Origin: CAYOVG01 sp964407285
Lineage (GTDB): Bacteria > Desulfobacterota > Syntrophobacteria > Syntrophobacterales > Syntrophobacteraceae
Reading direction: 5' to 3'
DNA length: 15,375 nt
Assembly: GCA_964407285.1 (NCBI GenBank)
Contig: CAYOVG010000159.1
Span: forward strand, 1 to 15,375
This document shows positions 1-6,583 of this stretch, one piece after another; within the stretch, counting starts at the first letter, position 1, and each line of letters begins with the position of its first letter. The notes under the pieces are model-generated. The model saw only the letters and a program-made list of their open reading frames with translations. It was not told the origin of the DNA and searched no databases. A program made the position numbers and the translations under genes.

Positions 1-2
1 AC

Positions 3-71
3 CCCGAGATGGCGTGGAAGGCTATGGATGACCACCTGGAGTCGGTCGAAGGGGTTCTCCCGGGTGGCTGA
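3..71 (+). CDS. 3' end of an unidentified gene (partial)
   Basis: The third frame is open from the window edge to a TGA at 69-71 and reads PEMAWKAMDDHLESVEGVLPGG, which is soluble-protein-like. The two other forward frames give less natural translations or an early stop. The gene begins outside the window, so its family cannot be told from 22 residues. The 61-base gap to the next start codon contains no obvious terminator, so it could be co-transcribed with the exporter gene. The antisense frame here is a shadow of the exporter gene. Confidence 0.4.
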   Translation, partial: PEMAWKAMDDHLESVEGVLPGG

Positions 72-132
72 GGACTGAGCGCGCCGGGAAGACAATCGGG
101 AAAACAAGAAGAAAGGACGAGGAAGAGAAGAA

Positions 133-888
133 ATGACTGGAATCGAACTGGCCGCCGTGGGGCTGGCCGCCGTTTTGGGCGGCGCGGTGAATGCGATCGC
201 CGGCGGCGGGACGCTTATCACTTTCCCGATGCTGACGGCTGTGGGCATTCCGGCCGTCGCCGCCAATGTGACCAATACGGTCGCGCTCTGCCCGGGATAC
301 CTCGGGGGGAGTTTCGCTCAGTTCAAGGACCTGCGCGCCTACGGAAAACAACTGCGGTGGCTTGCGCCGACGGGTCTGGTGGGCGGAATAGCCGGGGGCG
401 TACTGCTTTTGAAAACGGGAGACCAGCTCTTCCGCACCCTGGTCCCCTACCTTATCCTGCTCGCCACCGCGCTTCTGGCGCTCCAGGAACCCATCCGCAA
501 GCGGCTCGCGCGCCGCGCCGAGGCGGGCAATACGCCTCACGACGCCTGGACGGTCCTTCCGGTTGGACTGGCCGCCATTTACGGCGGCTACTTCGGCGCC
601 GGCCTGAGCGTCATCGTGCTCGCCGTCCTGGGCCTCGTGATGCATGACTCCCTGACTCGCCTGAACGCTCTCAAGCAGGTCATCGCTTTGTGCGTCAACG
701 TCTCGGCGGCGGTATTCTTTCTCTTCTCCGGTCATGTCGTGTGGATGGCCTGCCTGGTCATGGCCGTGGGATCTCTTGCGGGCGGAGCGCTGGGAGGCAT
801 GGTGGCAGGCCGGATCAGGCCGTCTTCGCTGCGCGCGGTCGTCGTGATCATCGGCCTGGCGGTCGCCGTCATCTACTTCGTCAAATAG
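133..888 (+). CDS. TauE/SafE-family membrane anion exporter (UPF0721)
   Basis: This is a 251-residue polytopic inner-membrane protein with about eight hydrophobic segments and the internally repeated layout of the TauE/SafE (COG0730) family. The first half carries the family's N-A-x-A-G-G-G signature at residues 20-26 (NAIAGGGTLITFP). The second half carries the related YGGYFGAGLSV at 150-160, followed by LNALKQV. The length matches the family norm of about 250. Family members export sulfite, sulfoacetate or similar organosulfur anions, but the substrate cannot be read from the sequence. The ATG at 133 follows a purine-rich ribosome site (GAGGAAGAGAAG) directly upstream. The downstream gene is a sensor kinase 260 bases away; a link is possible but unproven. 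Family assignment is confident; the substrate is open. Confidence 0.88.
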   Translation: MTGIELAAVGLAAVLGGAVNAIAGGGTLITFPMLTAVGIPAVAANVTNTVALCPGYLGGSFAQFKDLRAYGKQLRWLAPTGLVGGIAGGVLLLKTGDQLFRTLVPYLILLATALLALQEPIRKRLARRAEAGNTPHDAWTVLPVGLAAIYGGYFGAGLSVIVLAVLGLVMHDSLTRLNALKQVIALCVNVSAAVFFLFSGHVVWMACLVMAVGSLAGGALGGMVAGRIRPSSLRAVVVIIGLAVAVIYFVK

Positions 889-952
889 GGCGGCAAAAGA
901 AGCCGGATTGTGAAAAGACTTGCCACAATGGTTGCCATCAGCGATAATGACT

Positions 953-964
953 CCGAAATTTCGG
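953..964. promoter_or_regulatory. 12-bp perfect palindrome, possible operator
   Basis: CCGAAATTTCGG reads identically on both strands. It sits in the 260-base spacer between the exporter and the histidine kinase. The same spacer holds AACCGGTT (about 985-993), CGCAT-aag-ATGCG (1026-1038) and a -10-like TATACT (1047-1052) with no good -35 at normal spacing. A dimeric regulator could bind the palindrome, but no regulator gene lies beside it and the assignment is inference. Confidence 0.25.
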
Positions 965-1083
965 TTCTGCAGGTCCGGCAGCCAAACCGGTTCAGATGCT
1001 GTTACGCACAATATGTGACGTGCTGCGCATAAGATGCGAGCGTAAATATACTGTTGTGCCCTGAAGAAGGGGGCGATTTTCCC

Positions 1084-1137
1084 GCGCCTGTAATGCGGAA
1101 GGGTACAGGCGCTGCAAACCGGCGATCGGGAGCGCCG
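1084..1137 (+). promoter_or_regulatory. structured leader: two tandem hairpins before the kinase gene
   Basis: A perfect 9-bp stem (GCGCCTGTA 1084-1092 with TACAGGCGC 1104-1112, 11-base loop) is followed 7 bases later by a perfect 5-bp stem (CGGCG 1120-1124 with CGCCG 1133-1137, 8-base loop). The second hairpin ends 4 bases before the AAGAAG ribosome site of the histidine kinase. Neither stem is followed by a U-tract, so this does not look like an intrinsic terminator. It fits a structured 5' UTR. I could not match it to a known riboswitch consensus. Confidence 0.4.
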
Positions 1138-1157
1138 TCATAAGAAGAATGGTCACA

Positions 1158-2303
1158 ATGAATTCCAGGTATCGATTCCTTATTCATATGGCCATCGTGT
1201 CCGGCGTCGCCTTTGCGTACGTACTTGCGTTCGCGCCGATGTACTCTCGGGTCGGCGAAATAGTCACGTCCGCGACCCTGGTGCCTCTCGCGGTCACGAG
1301 TTGGCTCATGGGATGGATCTACGGCCTCCTTGCCGCCTTGGTCTTTATTCCTCTTAACATCCTTCTATTGAATTCCGTCGGCGAATCGGGGGCCCAGATC
1401 ATCGCCCGCTTGTGGCCGGGAGTTGTCAGTTCGGCCGTGGTCGCCGTAATCATCGGATGGATAAGTGATGCCCGCGGAGAACTGTCGCGCCAGCGCGAAG
1501 CTCTTCTTATCACGGTCCGGGAACACACGCGAATCCAGTCGGAGCTTCTTCATACGAACAAAACGATGGAGCGCGAAGTCAGCGAACGCAAAGAGGTCGA
1601 GGAAAGGCTTCGAATCTCGGAGCGCCAACTCAGGTATCTCTCGTCGGAACTCATCAGGGCGCAGGAAAACGAAAGGAAGCGGATTGCCGACGAAATCCAT
1701 GACGGCGTCGGGCAGTCCCTCCATTTGATCCGGGCCGGCATCGAGGAACTCTTCAACAAGTGCGCGGACGGTCCGCCGAACGCGGATCGAAGAATCCTCG
1801 AAAACCTTCTGCACCAGACGGATTTTGCCATCTATGAAGTCCGCAACATCTATATGGGCCTGAGACCGTCGCTTCTCGACGATCTGGGGATCATAGCCGC
1901 CTCGCGATGGTTTCTTCGTGAATTTCAGAGCGACAATTCCGGTATCCGGGTACGGGAAAACATCACGCTGCGGGAGGAGGACGTCCCCGAAAGTCTGAAG
2001 ATCGTGCTGTTCAGGACTTTACAGGGAGCGCTGGACAACGTCGCCCGCCACAGCCGGGCCGATACGGCGTTCGTCAACATCATCACTACGGATGGCGTTG
2101 TCGAACTCACGGTCAAGGACAACGGGGTGGGCTTCCAGAGGGAGAATGGGGATATCGAGGACATGGGTATCCCGGACACCGTCAGCAGGGGAATAGGCCT
2201 TGCGAGCATGCAGGAGCGGGTGGAGACGTCGGGGGGAGCCTTCAGCGTCAGGTCCGTAGCGGGTGAAGGAACAACGGTCCGCGCCGCATGGAGCAGACCG
2301 TAA
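1158..2303 (+). CDS. NarL-type membrane sensor histidine kinase
   Basis: This 381-residue two-component sensor has hydrophobic segments at about residues 9-29, 36-73 and 85-103. A charged, probably coiled-coil linker follows (105-165), then a HisKA_3 dimerisation/phosphoacceptor domain and a HATPase_c domain. The phosphoacceptor is His181 in ADEIHDGVGQ. The N-box is around Asn294 (GALDNVARHSRA), G1 is DNGVGF at 321-326 and G2 is GIGLASMQER at 345-354. A roughly 18-residue acidic insert separates G1 from G2. No periplasmic sensor domain is seen, so sensing is probably within the membrane. I chose ATG 1158 because AAGAAG (1142-1147) is 10 bases upstream; the in-frame ATG at 1149 would leave almost no spacing. 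No response regulator is adjacent, so the kinase is orphan within this window. Function beyond phosphorelay is unknown. Confidence 0.88.
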   Translation: MNSRYRFLIHMAIVSGVAFAYVLAFAPMYSRVGEIVTSATLVPLAVTSWLMGWIYGLLAALVFIPLNILLLNSVGESGAQIIARLWPGVVSSAVVAVIIGWISDARGELSRQREALLITVREHTRIQSELLHTNKTMEREVSERKEVEERLRISERQLRYLSSELIRAQENERKRIADEIHDGVGQSLHLIRAGIEELFNKCADGPPNADRRILENLLHQTDFAIYEVRNIYMGLRPSLLDDLGIIAASRWFLREFQSDNSGIRVRENITLREEDVPESLKIVLFRTLQGALDNVARHSRADTAFVNIITTDGVVELTVKDNGVGFQRENGDIEDMGIPDTVSRGIGLASMQERVETSGGAFSVRSVAGEGTTVRAAWSRP

Positions 2304-2412
2304 CGGAATATGAACCATGGACTGTGACGGCGTGTGCGGCAACGGCCGTCCTGTCGAAGAATGGTGATATTGCAGGATATCTCACAAGACAAGATATCGG
2401 GAAACTGATGAT
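2304..2412 (+). other. short spacer with repeated GATATC
   Basis: The 109-base spacer between the kinase and the ATP-grasp gene contains two GATATC palindromes about 21 bases apart (within 2370-2402), preceded by a GATAT half. They might be an operator pair or simply chance. I see no intrinsic terminator and no strong promoter. The start region of the next gene has only a weak GGGA ribosome site. Confidence 0.2.
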
Positions 2413-3300
2413 ATGACGGAATTTAACTGCCGGAAGCGGGAAACGGCGGACGCACGCGTTGTGCGTGAAAACAAAGAACGAAAGCGCCCGTACCTCGTCT
2501 CATTTCGTCCCGAAATACCTATGGAGGAGAATCTGCCCCCATACATACCGGTGGAAGACGCGGGGGTTCGGGATTTGCTGAGAGGCGCCGCGGGGGTGCT
2601 GCTTCCCGACTACGTCACGCCGTGGCGCTACGAGAGTATCACCAGCCTCGCGGGGGAGTGGTTTCCGCGCCTTGAAGCGCGCTTTCTTTGCCATGGCAAG
2701 ACCAGGCAGATTCTTCTGTTCCGGAGGATCGGGGTGCGGCATCCCGAAAGCCTCCTCTTCGACGATCCGGACCGGCTCATGGCCCATTTCGGAGAAAACG
2801 GGCCCCCATGGGAATACCCCTTCGTTTTGAAGGGAGACACGGGGGGAGGGGGAACCACGGTCTTCCCGATCCGCAGCGGCGCGGATTTGCCGAAATACCT
2901 GGAGATGCTGCCGGACGAGGGCCCCTTGCTGCTCCAACGGTGGGTGGACCATGGAGGCAAGGACCTTCGAGTCGTGGTCTACGGAAACCATGCGGTGAGT
3001 TATTTTCGCATCGGGGACGGCAGGTTCTACAATAACGTCTGCAGGGGAGGCAGGCTGGACCACGAGGCTTGGCCGCATCTGCAGGAAAGGGGAGTTGAAG
3101 CCGTGCGAAGATTTTGCGCTTCGACCAGAATAGACATCGCGGGCTTCGATCTCATGTTTCCCGATGAGGGCGACCCGGTGTTCGTCGAGATCAACTTCCA
3201 CTTCGGGCGAAAGGGGCTGGGCGGCGCCGGAGGGCACCGCGCCTATATGCGCAAGGCGATCGACGACTGGCGGGAGCGGTGCCTGCGGGCGTCCGCTTAA
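2413..3300 (+). CDS. RimK/glutathione-synthetase-like ATP-grasp protein
   Basis: This 295-residue protein has one ATP-grasp domain. A lysine in FVLKGD (Lys140) precedes a glycine-rich loop, DTGGGGTTV (142-150). An LLLQRWVD hinge segment (172-179) follows, then KDLRVVVYG (183-191). Asp246 and the metal-binding pair Glu259/Asn261 in FVEINFHFG complete the set. The family ligates a carboxylate to an amine or thiol via an acylphosphate. RimK, glutathione synthetase and YheC/D-type proteins share this layout, but the substrates here are unknown. The first 35 residues are rich in Lys, Arg and Glu. The ribosome site for ATG 2413 is weak, so a later start at ATG 2521 (MEENLPPY) is possible. Downstream lies the tetrapyrrole cluster, separated by an AT-rich spacer, so this gene is probably a separate unit. 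Confidence 0.75.
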   Translation: MTEFNCRKRETADARVVRENKERKRPYLVSFRPEIPMEENLPPYIPVEDAGVRDLLRGAAGVLLPDYVTPWRYESITSLAGEWFPRLEARFLCHGKTRQILLFRRIGVRHPESLLFDDPDRLMAHFGENGPPWEYPFVLKGDTGGGGTTVFPIRSGADLPKYLEMLPDEGPLLLQRWVDHGGKDLRVVVYGNHAVSYFRIGDGRFYNNVCRGGRLDHEAWPHLQERGVEAVRRFCASTRIDIAGFDLMFPDEGDPVFVEINFHFGRKGLGGAGGHRAYMRKAIDDWRERCLRASA

Positions 3301-3365
3301 ACGGGTTGGCGGTTTGAACACCGTAAGGGTTTCGTCCTCGCCCGCCGGAGCCCGACATCCGTCTT

Positions 3366-3394
3366 TCCTTTTTTATTTTCTCCGTATATATAGA
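3366..3394 (+). promoter_or_regulatory. possible promoter for the zinc ribbon-hemC unit
   Basis: The spacer before the zinc-ribbon gene holds the most AT-rich stretch of the left half. TATATATAGA at 3385-3394 offers -10-like hexamers (TATATA or TATAGA). The matching -35 position (about 3366-3371, TCCTTT) is poor. A promoter is expected here because the gene direction is maintained after a 144-base gap, but the sequence support is weak. Confidence 0.25.
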
Positions 3395-3444
3395 GATTCC
3401 AATGGAAATCAGATAGACTCATACTCGTGTGGAGGTCATTCATT

Positions 3445-3681
3445 ATGCCGATTTACGAATACGAATGCTGCCAGTGTTGCAAGAAATTTGAAAAACTGGT
3501 GTTTAGAAGCGATGAAGCCGTGACGTGTCCCGACTGTGAAACCGACAACGTCCAGCGGGTCATGTCCGTGTGCGGTTTCAAAAGCGGTGGAGACAAGGGC
3601 GCGGCGAGCAGCCGGATGAGCGTCGGGAGCGGGTCCTCGTGTTCCGGATGCAGTTCCGGGAACTGCAGTTCCTGCCACTAG
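3445..3681 (+). CDS. FmdB-type small zinc-ribbon protein with Cys-rich tail
   Basis: This 78-residue protein starts MPIYEYECCQCCKKFE, the hallmark of the FmdB (CxxC_CXXC_SSSS) putative regulatory family. Zinc ligands are Cys8/Cys11 and Cys28/Cys31. A Gly/Ser linker follows, and the C-terminus adds four more cysteines at 66, 69, 74 and 77 (CSGCSSGNCSSCH). The start at 3445 is set by a strong GGAGG at 3430-3434; the in-frame ATG at 3427 lies before that site and would add an unrelated MWRSFI. The stop is 27 bases before hemC, so the two are probably co-transcribed. Members of this family often precede hemC or cofactor genes in related bacteria, which I recall as context rather than see here. 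The molecular role is unknown. Confidence 0.85.
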   Translation: MPIYEYECCQCCKKFEKLVFRSDEAVTCPDCETDNVQRVMSVCGFKSGGDKGAASSRMSVGSGSSCSGCSSGNCSSCH

Positions 3682-3708
3682 CCGGCCTCCAGGGAGAAAG
3701 AGCCTGCT

Positions 3709-4725
3709 TTGAACATTGAAACGATTTGCATAGGAACTCGCGGGAGCATGCTGGCGCTCCGGCAAAGCGAGAACATAAAGGCGGCCATCGAGGCGGTGCG
3801 GCCCGGCCTGCGGGTGGAGCTTCGCATCATCAAGACCACCGGAGACAAAATTACGGACGTTCCTCTCGCCATGGTGGGCGGCAAGGGCCTTTTTGTGAAG
3901 GAGATCGAGGAAGCCCTGCTGGCGGGGGAGATCGACCTGGCCGTGCACAGCATGAAGGATATGCCGTCGGAGCTGCCGGAAGGACTGACCATCGGGGCGG
4001 TGCCCGTACGCGAGGACCCTCGTGATGTGCTGGTTGTCGGCGGCGCGGGCGCAGGCGGGGGCGCCGGAGCGGAGGCGAGTGGAGCCGGCGGTGCTGCCGG
4101 GCTTGCCGGCCTTCCGCCCGGAGCGAGACTCGGCACCAGCAGCCTGAGGCGGGCGGCGCAGGTGATGCGGTTTCGGCCGGATATCCGCATCGAGAACCTC
4201 CGCGGAAACCTCGACACCAGGCTCCGGAAGGTGCGGGAAGGCGAATACGACGCCATCATACTCGCGGCGGCCGGTCTGCACCGTATGGGATGGCGGGACC
4301 GGATCACGGCATACCTGGACCCCGCGGAATTCATCCCCGCCATAGGGCAGGGAGCGCTGGGGATCGAGGTCCGCCGGTATGACGCAGGGCTGCAGGAGAT
4401 CCTGTCCCATCTTCACGATGACGACACCGCCGTGGCGGTGCGGGCGGAGCGGGGTTTTCTGGAACAACTGGAAGGCGGGTGCCAGGTCCCCATCGGCGGC
4501 CATGCTCGCGTGGTCGGCGATGAAGTGGAGCTTACCGGCATGGTGTTGTCGCTCGACGGCAAGAGGCAGTTCATGCGCACGCAGAGGGCCCGCAAGGACC
4601 AGGCGTGGGCGCTCGGAAGAGAGCTTGCGCGCAGGCTGCTCGAAGAGGGGGCGCGGGCCATCCTGGAGGAGATTTACAAATCTCCGTTGCGCGGCGGCGC
4701 TCCGGAACGGAATTCGGAGATCTGA
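3709..4725 (+). CDS. hemC: hydroxymethylbilane synthase (porphobilinogen deaminase)
   Basis: This 338-residue cytosolic enzyme joins four porphobilinogens into hydroxymethylbilane using a covalent dipyrromethane cofactor. IGTRGSMLALRQS opens the protein. The catalytic aspartate is Asp84 in HSMKDMP, LGTSSLRR lies at 141-148, and NLRGNLDTRL at 163-172. The cofactor-bearing cysteine is Cys258 in EGGCQVPIGG. Translation starts at TTG, with GGGAG at 3692-3696 as ribosome site. The protein is longer than the usual 305-320 residues because of a roughly 24-residue Gly/Ala-rich insert at about 111-135, between DPRDVLV and PPGARLGTSS. Its last residues (ERNSEI) are encoded by a degenerate heptanucleotide array that continues past the stop. 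It works with the cobA-hemD product downstream. Confidence 0.96.
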   Translation: MNIETICIGTRGSMLALRQSENIKAAIEAVRPGLRVELRIIKTTGDKITDVPLAMVGGKGLFVKEIEEALLAGEIDLAVHSMKDMPSELPEGLTIGAVPVREDPRDVLVVGGAGAGGGAGAEASGAGGAAGLAGLPPGARLGTSSLRRAAQVMRFRPDIRIENLRGNLDTRLRKVREGEYDAIILAAAGLHRMGWRDRITAYLDPAEFIPAIGQGALGIEVRRYDAGLQEILSHLHDDDTAVAVRAERGFLEQLEGGCQVPIGGHARVVGDEVELTGMVLSLDGKRQFMRTQRARKDQAWALGRELARRLLEEGARAILEEIYKSPLRGGAPERNSEI

Positions 4726-4758
4726 CGCCGGGAAACGGAAATCGGGGACTGGTATTCG
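4703..4758 (+). repeat. degenerate heptanucleotide array across the hemC stop
   Basis: From 4703 the sequence parses into consecutive 7-base units: CGGAACG, GAATTCG, GAGATCT, GACGCCG, GGAAACG, GAAATCG, GGGACTG and GTATTCG. The units share a GAAATCG-like pattern. The array covers the last codons and stop (4723-4725) of hemC and runs into the spacer. It is more degenerate than the array at 4929-4970 and may be an older member of a related family. Confidence 0.45.
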
Positions 4759-4823
4759 GAAGGCTTACTGCCGCACAACCGACTTCGCTTCCGACGTCCG
4801 ATATCCGGCCGCCGTTTTGCCGG

Positions 4824-4843
4824 ATTCCCGCTTGCGAGGGAAT
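4824..4843. repeat. dRS3-like inverted repeat (ATTCCC-N8-GGGAAT)
   Basis: ATTCCC (4824-4829) and GGGAAT (4838-4843) flank 8 bases, exactly the ATTCCCNNNNNNNNGGGAAT form known from Neisseria dRS3 elements and seen as dispersed repeats in many proteobacteria. The surrounding bases (CCGGATTCCCGC upstream side) also fit the common dispersed version. It lies in the hemC-cobA spacer beside heptanucleotide arrays, so the spacer is a collection site for small repeats. Confidence 0.6.
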
Positions 4844-4928
4844 GGCGTTGCGAGGCTTGAATCAACCTCCTTACCGTTCGGCGCCCTCGCACACGATGGA
4901 AACAAATCGGTGGCTTGCGATGCGCCGC

Positions 4929-4970
4929 AACCCGTAACGCGCAACTCGCAACCCGTAACTCGTAACCCTT
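4929..4970 (+). repeat. heptanucleotide tandem array, copy A
   Basis: Six back-to-back 7-base units occur: AACCCGT, AACGCGC, AACTCGC, AACCCGT, AACTCGT and AACCCTT. Equivalently, the unit is YCGYAAC. The array ends about 14 bases before the GTG start of the cobA-hemD fusion and 5 bases before its AGGGGGAT ribosome site. The same family appears at 13015-13060 in the opposite orientation and at 14450-14512. It resembles in form the short tandemly repeated heptamers described from cyanobacteria, without implying homology. Confidence 0.8.
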
Positions 4971-4983
4971 TCAGGGGGATAAC

Positions 4984-6516
4984 GTGGCGCAAGGAAAAGT
5001 CTATCTCGTGGGAGCGGGACCCGGTGATCCGGGTCTTTTGACTTTAAGGGGGCGTGAAGTCCTGCAGCGGGCCGAGGTGGTCATCTACGACTACCTGGCC
5101 AATGAGGAGTTCCTCCGGTACGCACCGCCGGGAGCGGAGGTGATCTACGTGGGGAAAAAGGGCGGGGACCACACGCTCGGCCAGGACGGCATCAACCGGC
5201 TCCTGATCGAGAAAGGCGCAGATAAGGTCGTGGTCCGCCTGAAGGGCGGAGATCCCTTCGTGTTCGGCCGGGGCGGCGAGGAAGCTCAGGAACTGAAAGC
5301 GGCCGGGATCGCGTTCGAAGTGGTGCCCGGGGTGACCGCCGCGGTCGCCGTTCCGGCGTATGCGGGCATCCCGCTCTCGCACCGGGACTATACCGCGAGC
5401 ATGGCTTTCATCACCGGCCACGAGCGCGACGACAAGACCGATTCCAAGATCGCCTGGAGGGAACTGGCCACGGGCGTGGGGACGCTGGTTTTCTTCATGG
5501 GGGTCAAGAACCTGCCCGACATCTGTGACAATCTCGTCTCCCACGGGCGCCCCGCCGAGACCCCGGTCGCCGTCATCCGGTGGGGAACCACCGCGGACCA
5601 GAAGACCCTGGTCGGAACGCTCGGCGACATCGCCGGCAAGGTGGCGAAAGCCGGGCTCAAGCCTCCCGCCATCATAGTGGTCGGGGGAGTGGTCGATCTG
5701 CGGGACCAGTTGAACTGGTTCGAGAACCGGCCTCTGTTCGGGCGGCGGATCGTCGTCACGCGGGCGCGGGAGCAGGCGAGCGATTTCAAGGCGCTCCTGG
5801 CGGAGTTGGGGGCTTGCTGCATCGAGTTCCCGACGATCGAGATCGAGCCGCCGCCTTCCTGGGAACCTTTGGACGATGCCGTAGCGCGGCTTTCGAGTTA
5901 CGGGTGGGTCGTGTTCACGAGCGTGAACGGGGTCCGGTTCTTCATGGAAAGGCTTTGGGCGTCGGGGCGCGACGTTCGGGCCCTGCACGGCGTGCGTCTT
6001 GCCGCCATCGGCCCGAGGACTGCCGAGGCGCTGGAAAGTTTCGGGCTCCGGATCGACCTGGTGCCGGGGGAATACCGGGCCGAAGCCATCATGGAAGCTC
6101 TCCTGGGAATAGGCGAAAAGCTGGCGGGAATGCGGTTCTTGATGCCACGCGCCATGGTCGCGCGCGAGGTCCTGCCGGAGTCGCTTCGGGCGGCCGGGGC
6201 CGAAGTGGATGTAGTACCGGCCTACCGGACCGTCATTCCGTCGGAGCGCAGCGCGCAGATGCTCGAACGGTTCCGCAAAGGCGAAATCCACTGCCTGACC
6301 TTCACGTCGTCGTCCACCGTGAGTAATTTCTTCGGGTTGTTCAACCGGGATGAGATCATGCCCTGCCTGGAGGGGGTAACCATCGCGTGCATCGGGCCGA
6401 TAACGGCCGAAACGGCGCGCCGCTACGGCCTTGCCACTCACGTCATGCCGTCGGAATACACCATCCCCGCCCTTGCCGCCGCCATCGCGGAGCATTTCGC
6501 CCGGTCGCCGGGGTAG
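4984..6516 (+). CDS. cobA-hemD: uroporphyrinogen-III C-methyltransferase / uroporphyrinogen-III synthase fusion
   Basis: This 510-residue bifunctional enzyme has two parts. Residues 1-245 are the SAM-dependent SUMT (CobA) part: VGAGPGDPGLLTLRG (9-23), VVRLKGGDPFVFGRGGEE (83-100), VPGVTAAVAVPAYAGIPLSHRD (114-135), FITGHE and RWGTTADQKT (199-208). It turns uroporphyrinogen III into precorrin-2. Residues 250-510 are HemD: RRIVVTRAREQASDF (254-268), VVFTSVNGVRFF (309-320), FLMPRAMVAREVLP (385-398), LTFTSSSTVSNFF (438-450) and MPSEYTIPALAAAI (488-501). It cyclises hydroxymethylbilane to uroporphyrinogen III. Start is GTG, with AGGGGGAT 5 bases upstream. The fusion is typical of Desulfobacterota and Firmicutes. 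With hemC it delivers both the haem and sirohaem/corrinoid branches. Confidence 0.95.
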   Translation: MAQGKVYLVGAGPGDPGLLTLRGREVLQRAEVVIYDYLANEEFLRYAPPGAEVIYVGKKGGDHTLGQDGINRLLIEKGADKVVVRLKGGDPFVFGRGGEEAQELKAAGIAFEVVPGVTAAVAVPAYAGIPLSHRDYTASMAFITGHERDDKTDSKIAWRELATGVGTLVFFMGVKNLPDICDNLVSHGRPAETPVAVIRWGTTADQKTLVGTLGDIAGKVAKAGLKPPAIIVVGGVVDLRDQLNWFENRPLFGRRIVVTRAREQASDFKALLAELGACCIEFPTIEIEPPPSWEPLDDAVARLSSYGWVVFTSVNGVRFFMERLWASGRDVRALHGVRLAAIGPRTAEALESFGLRIDLVPGEYRAEAIMEALLGIGEKLAGMRFLMPRAMVAREVLPESLRAAGAEVDVVPAYRTVIPSERSAQMLERFRKGEIHCLTFTSSSTVSNFFGLFNRDEIMPCLEGVTIACIGPITAETARRYGLATHVMPSEYTIPALAAAIAEHFARSPG

Positions 6517-6583
6517 GGAGTTGCCTGTAAAGTCAGGCCGGCTGCGAAGCCAATTCCGCGAGAAGGAGGAATGTCGGCAAATG
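6517..6583. other. spacer after cobA-hemD with an orphan ribosome site
   Basis: The 67-base gap carries a strong AAGGAGG at 6563-6569, but the ATGs that follow (6571, 6581) open only a 26-codon frame or a frame antisense to the decayed minus-strand fragment. It may be the leftover 5' end of the next gene in the tetrapyrrole cluster, cut off when the region to the right was acquired. No terminator is visible. Confidence 0.25.

Noticed and set aside
22..1011. 329-residue minus-strand open frame opposite the TauE-like gene
   Set aside because: It is Asp/Arg/His-rich antisense of a clear membrane-protein gene, and its composition is typical of GC-rich shadows.
1084..1137. c-di-GMP (GEMM) or fluoride riboswitch in the kinase leader
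   Set aside because: A short GCAAACC-like piece is present, but the conserved tetraloop, receptor and flanking stems of GEMM do not fit, nor does the fluoride pseudoknot.
3436..4503. 355-residue minus-strand open frame opposite the zinc ribbon and hemC
   Set aside because: It overlaps two well-supported genes and shows no recognisable domain.
4929..4970. CRISPR array
   Set aside because: Units are 7 bases with no spacers, far from the repeat-spacer layout of CRISPR, and there are no cas genes.
5044..6495. 483-residue minus-strand open frame opposite cobA-hemD
   Set aside because: Full-length conserved motifs on the + strand prove the coding strand; the antisense frame is rich in Arg, Pro and His with no domain.
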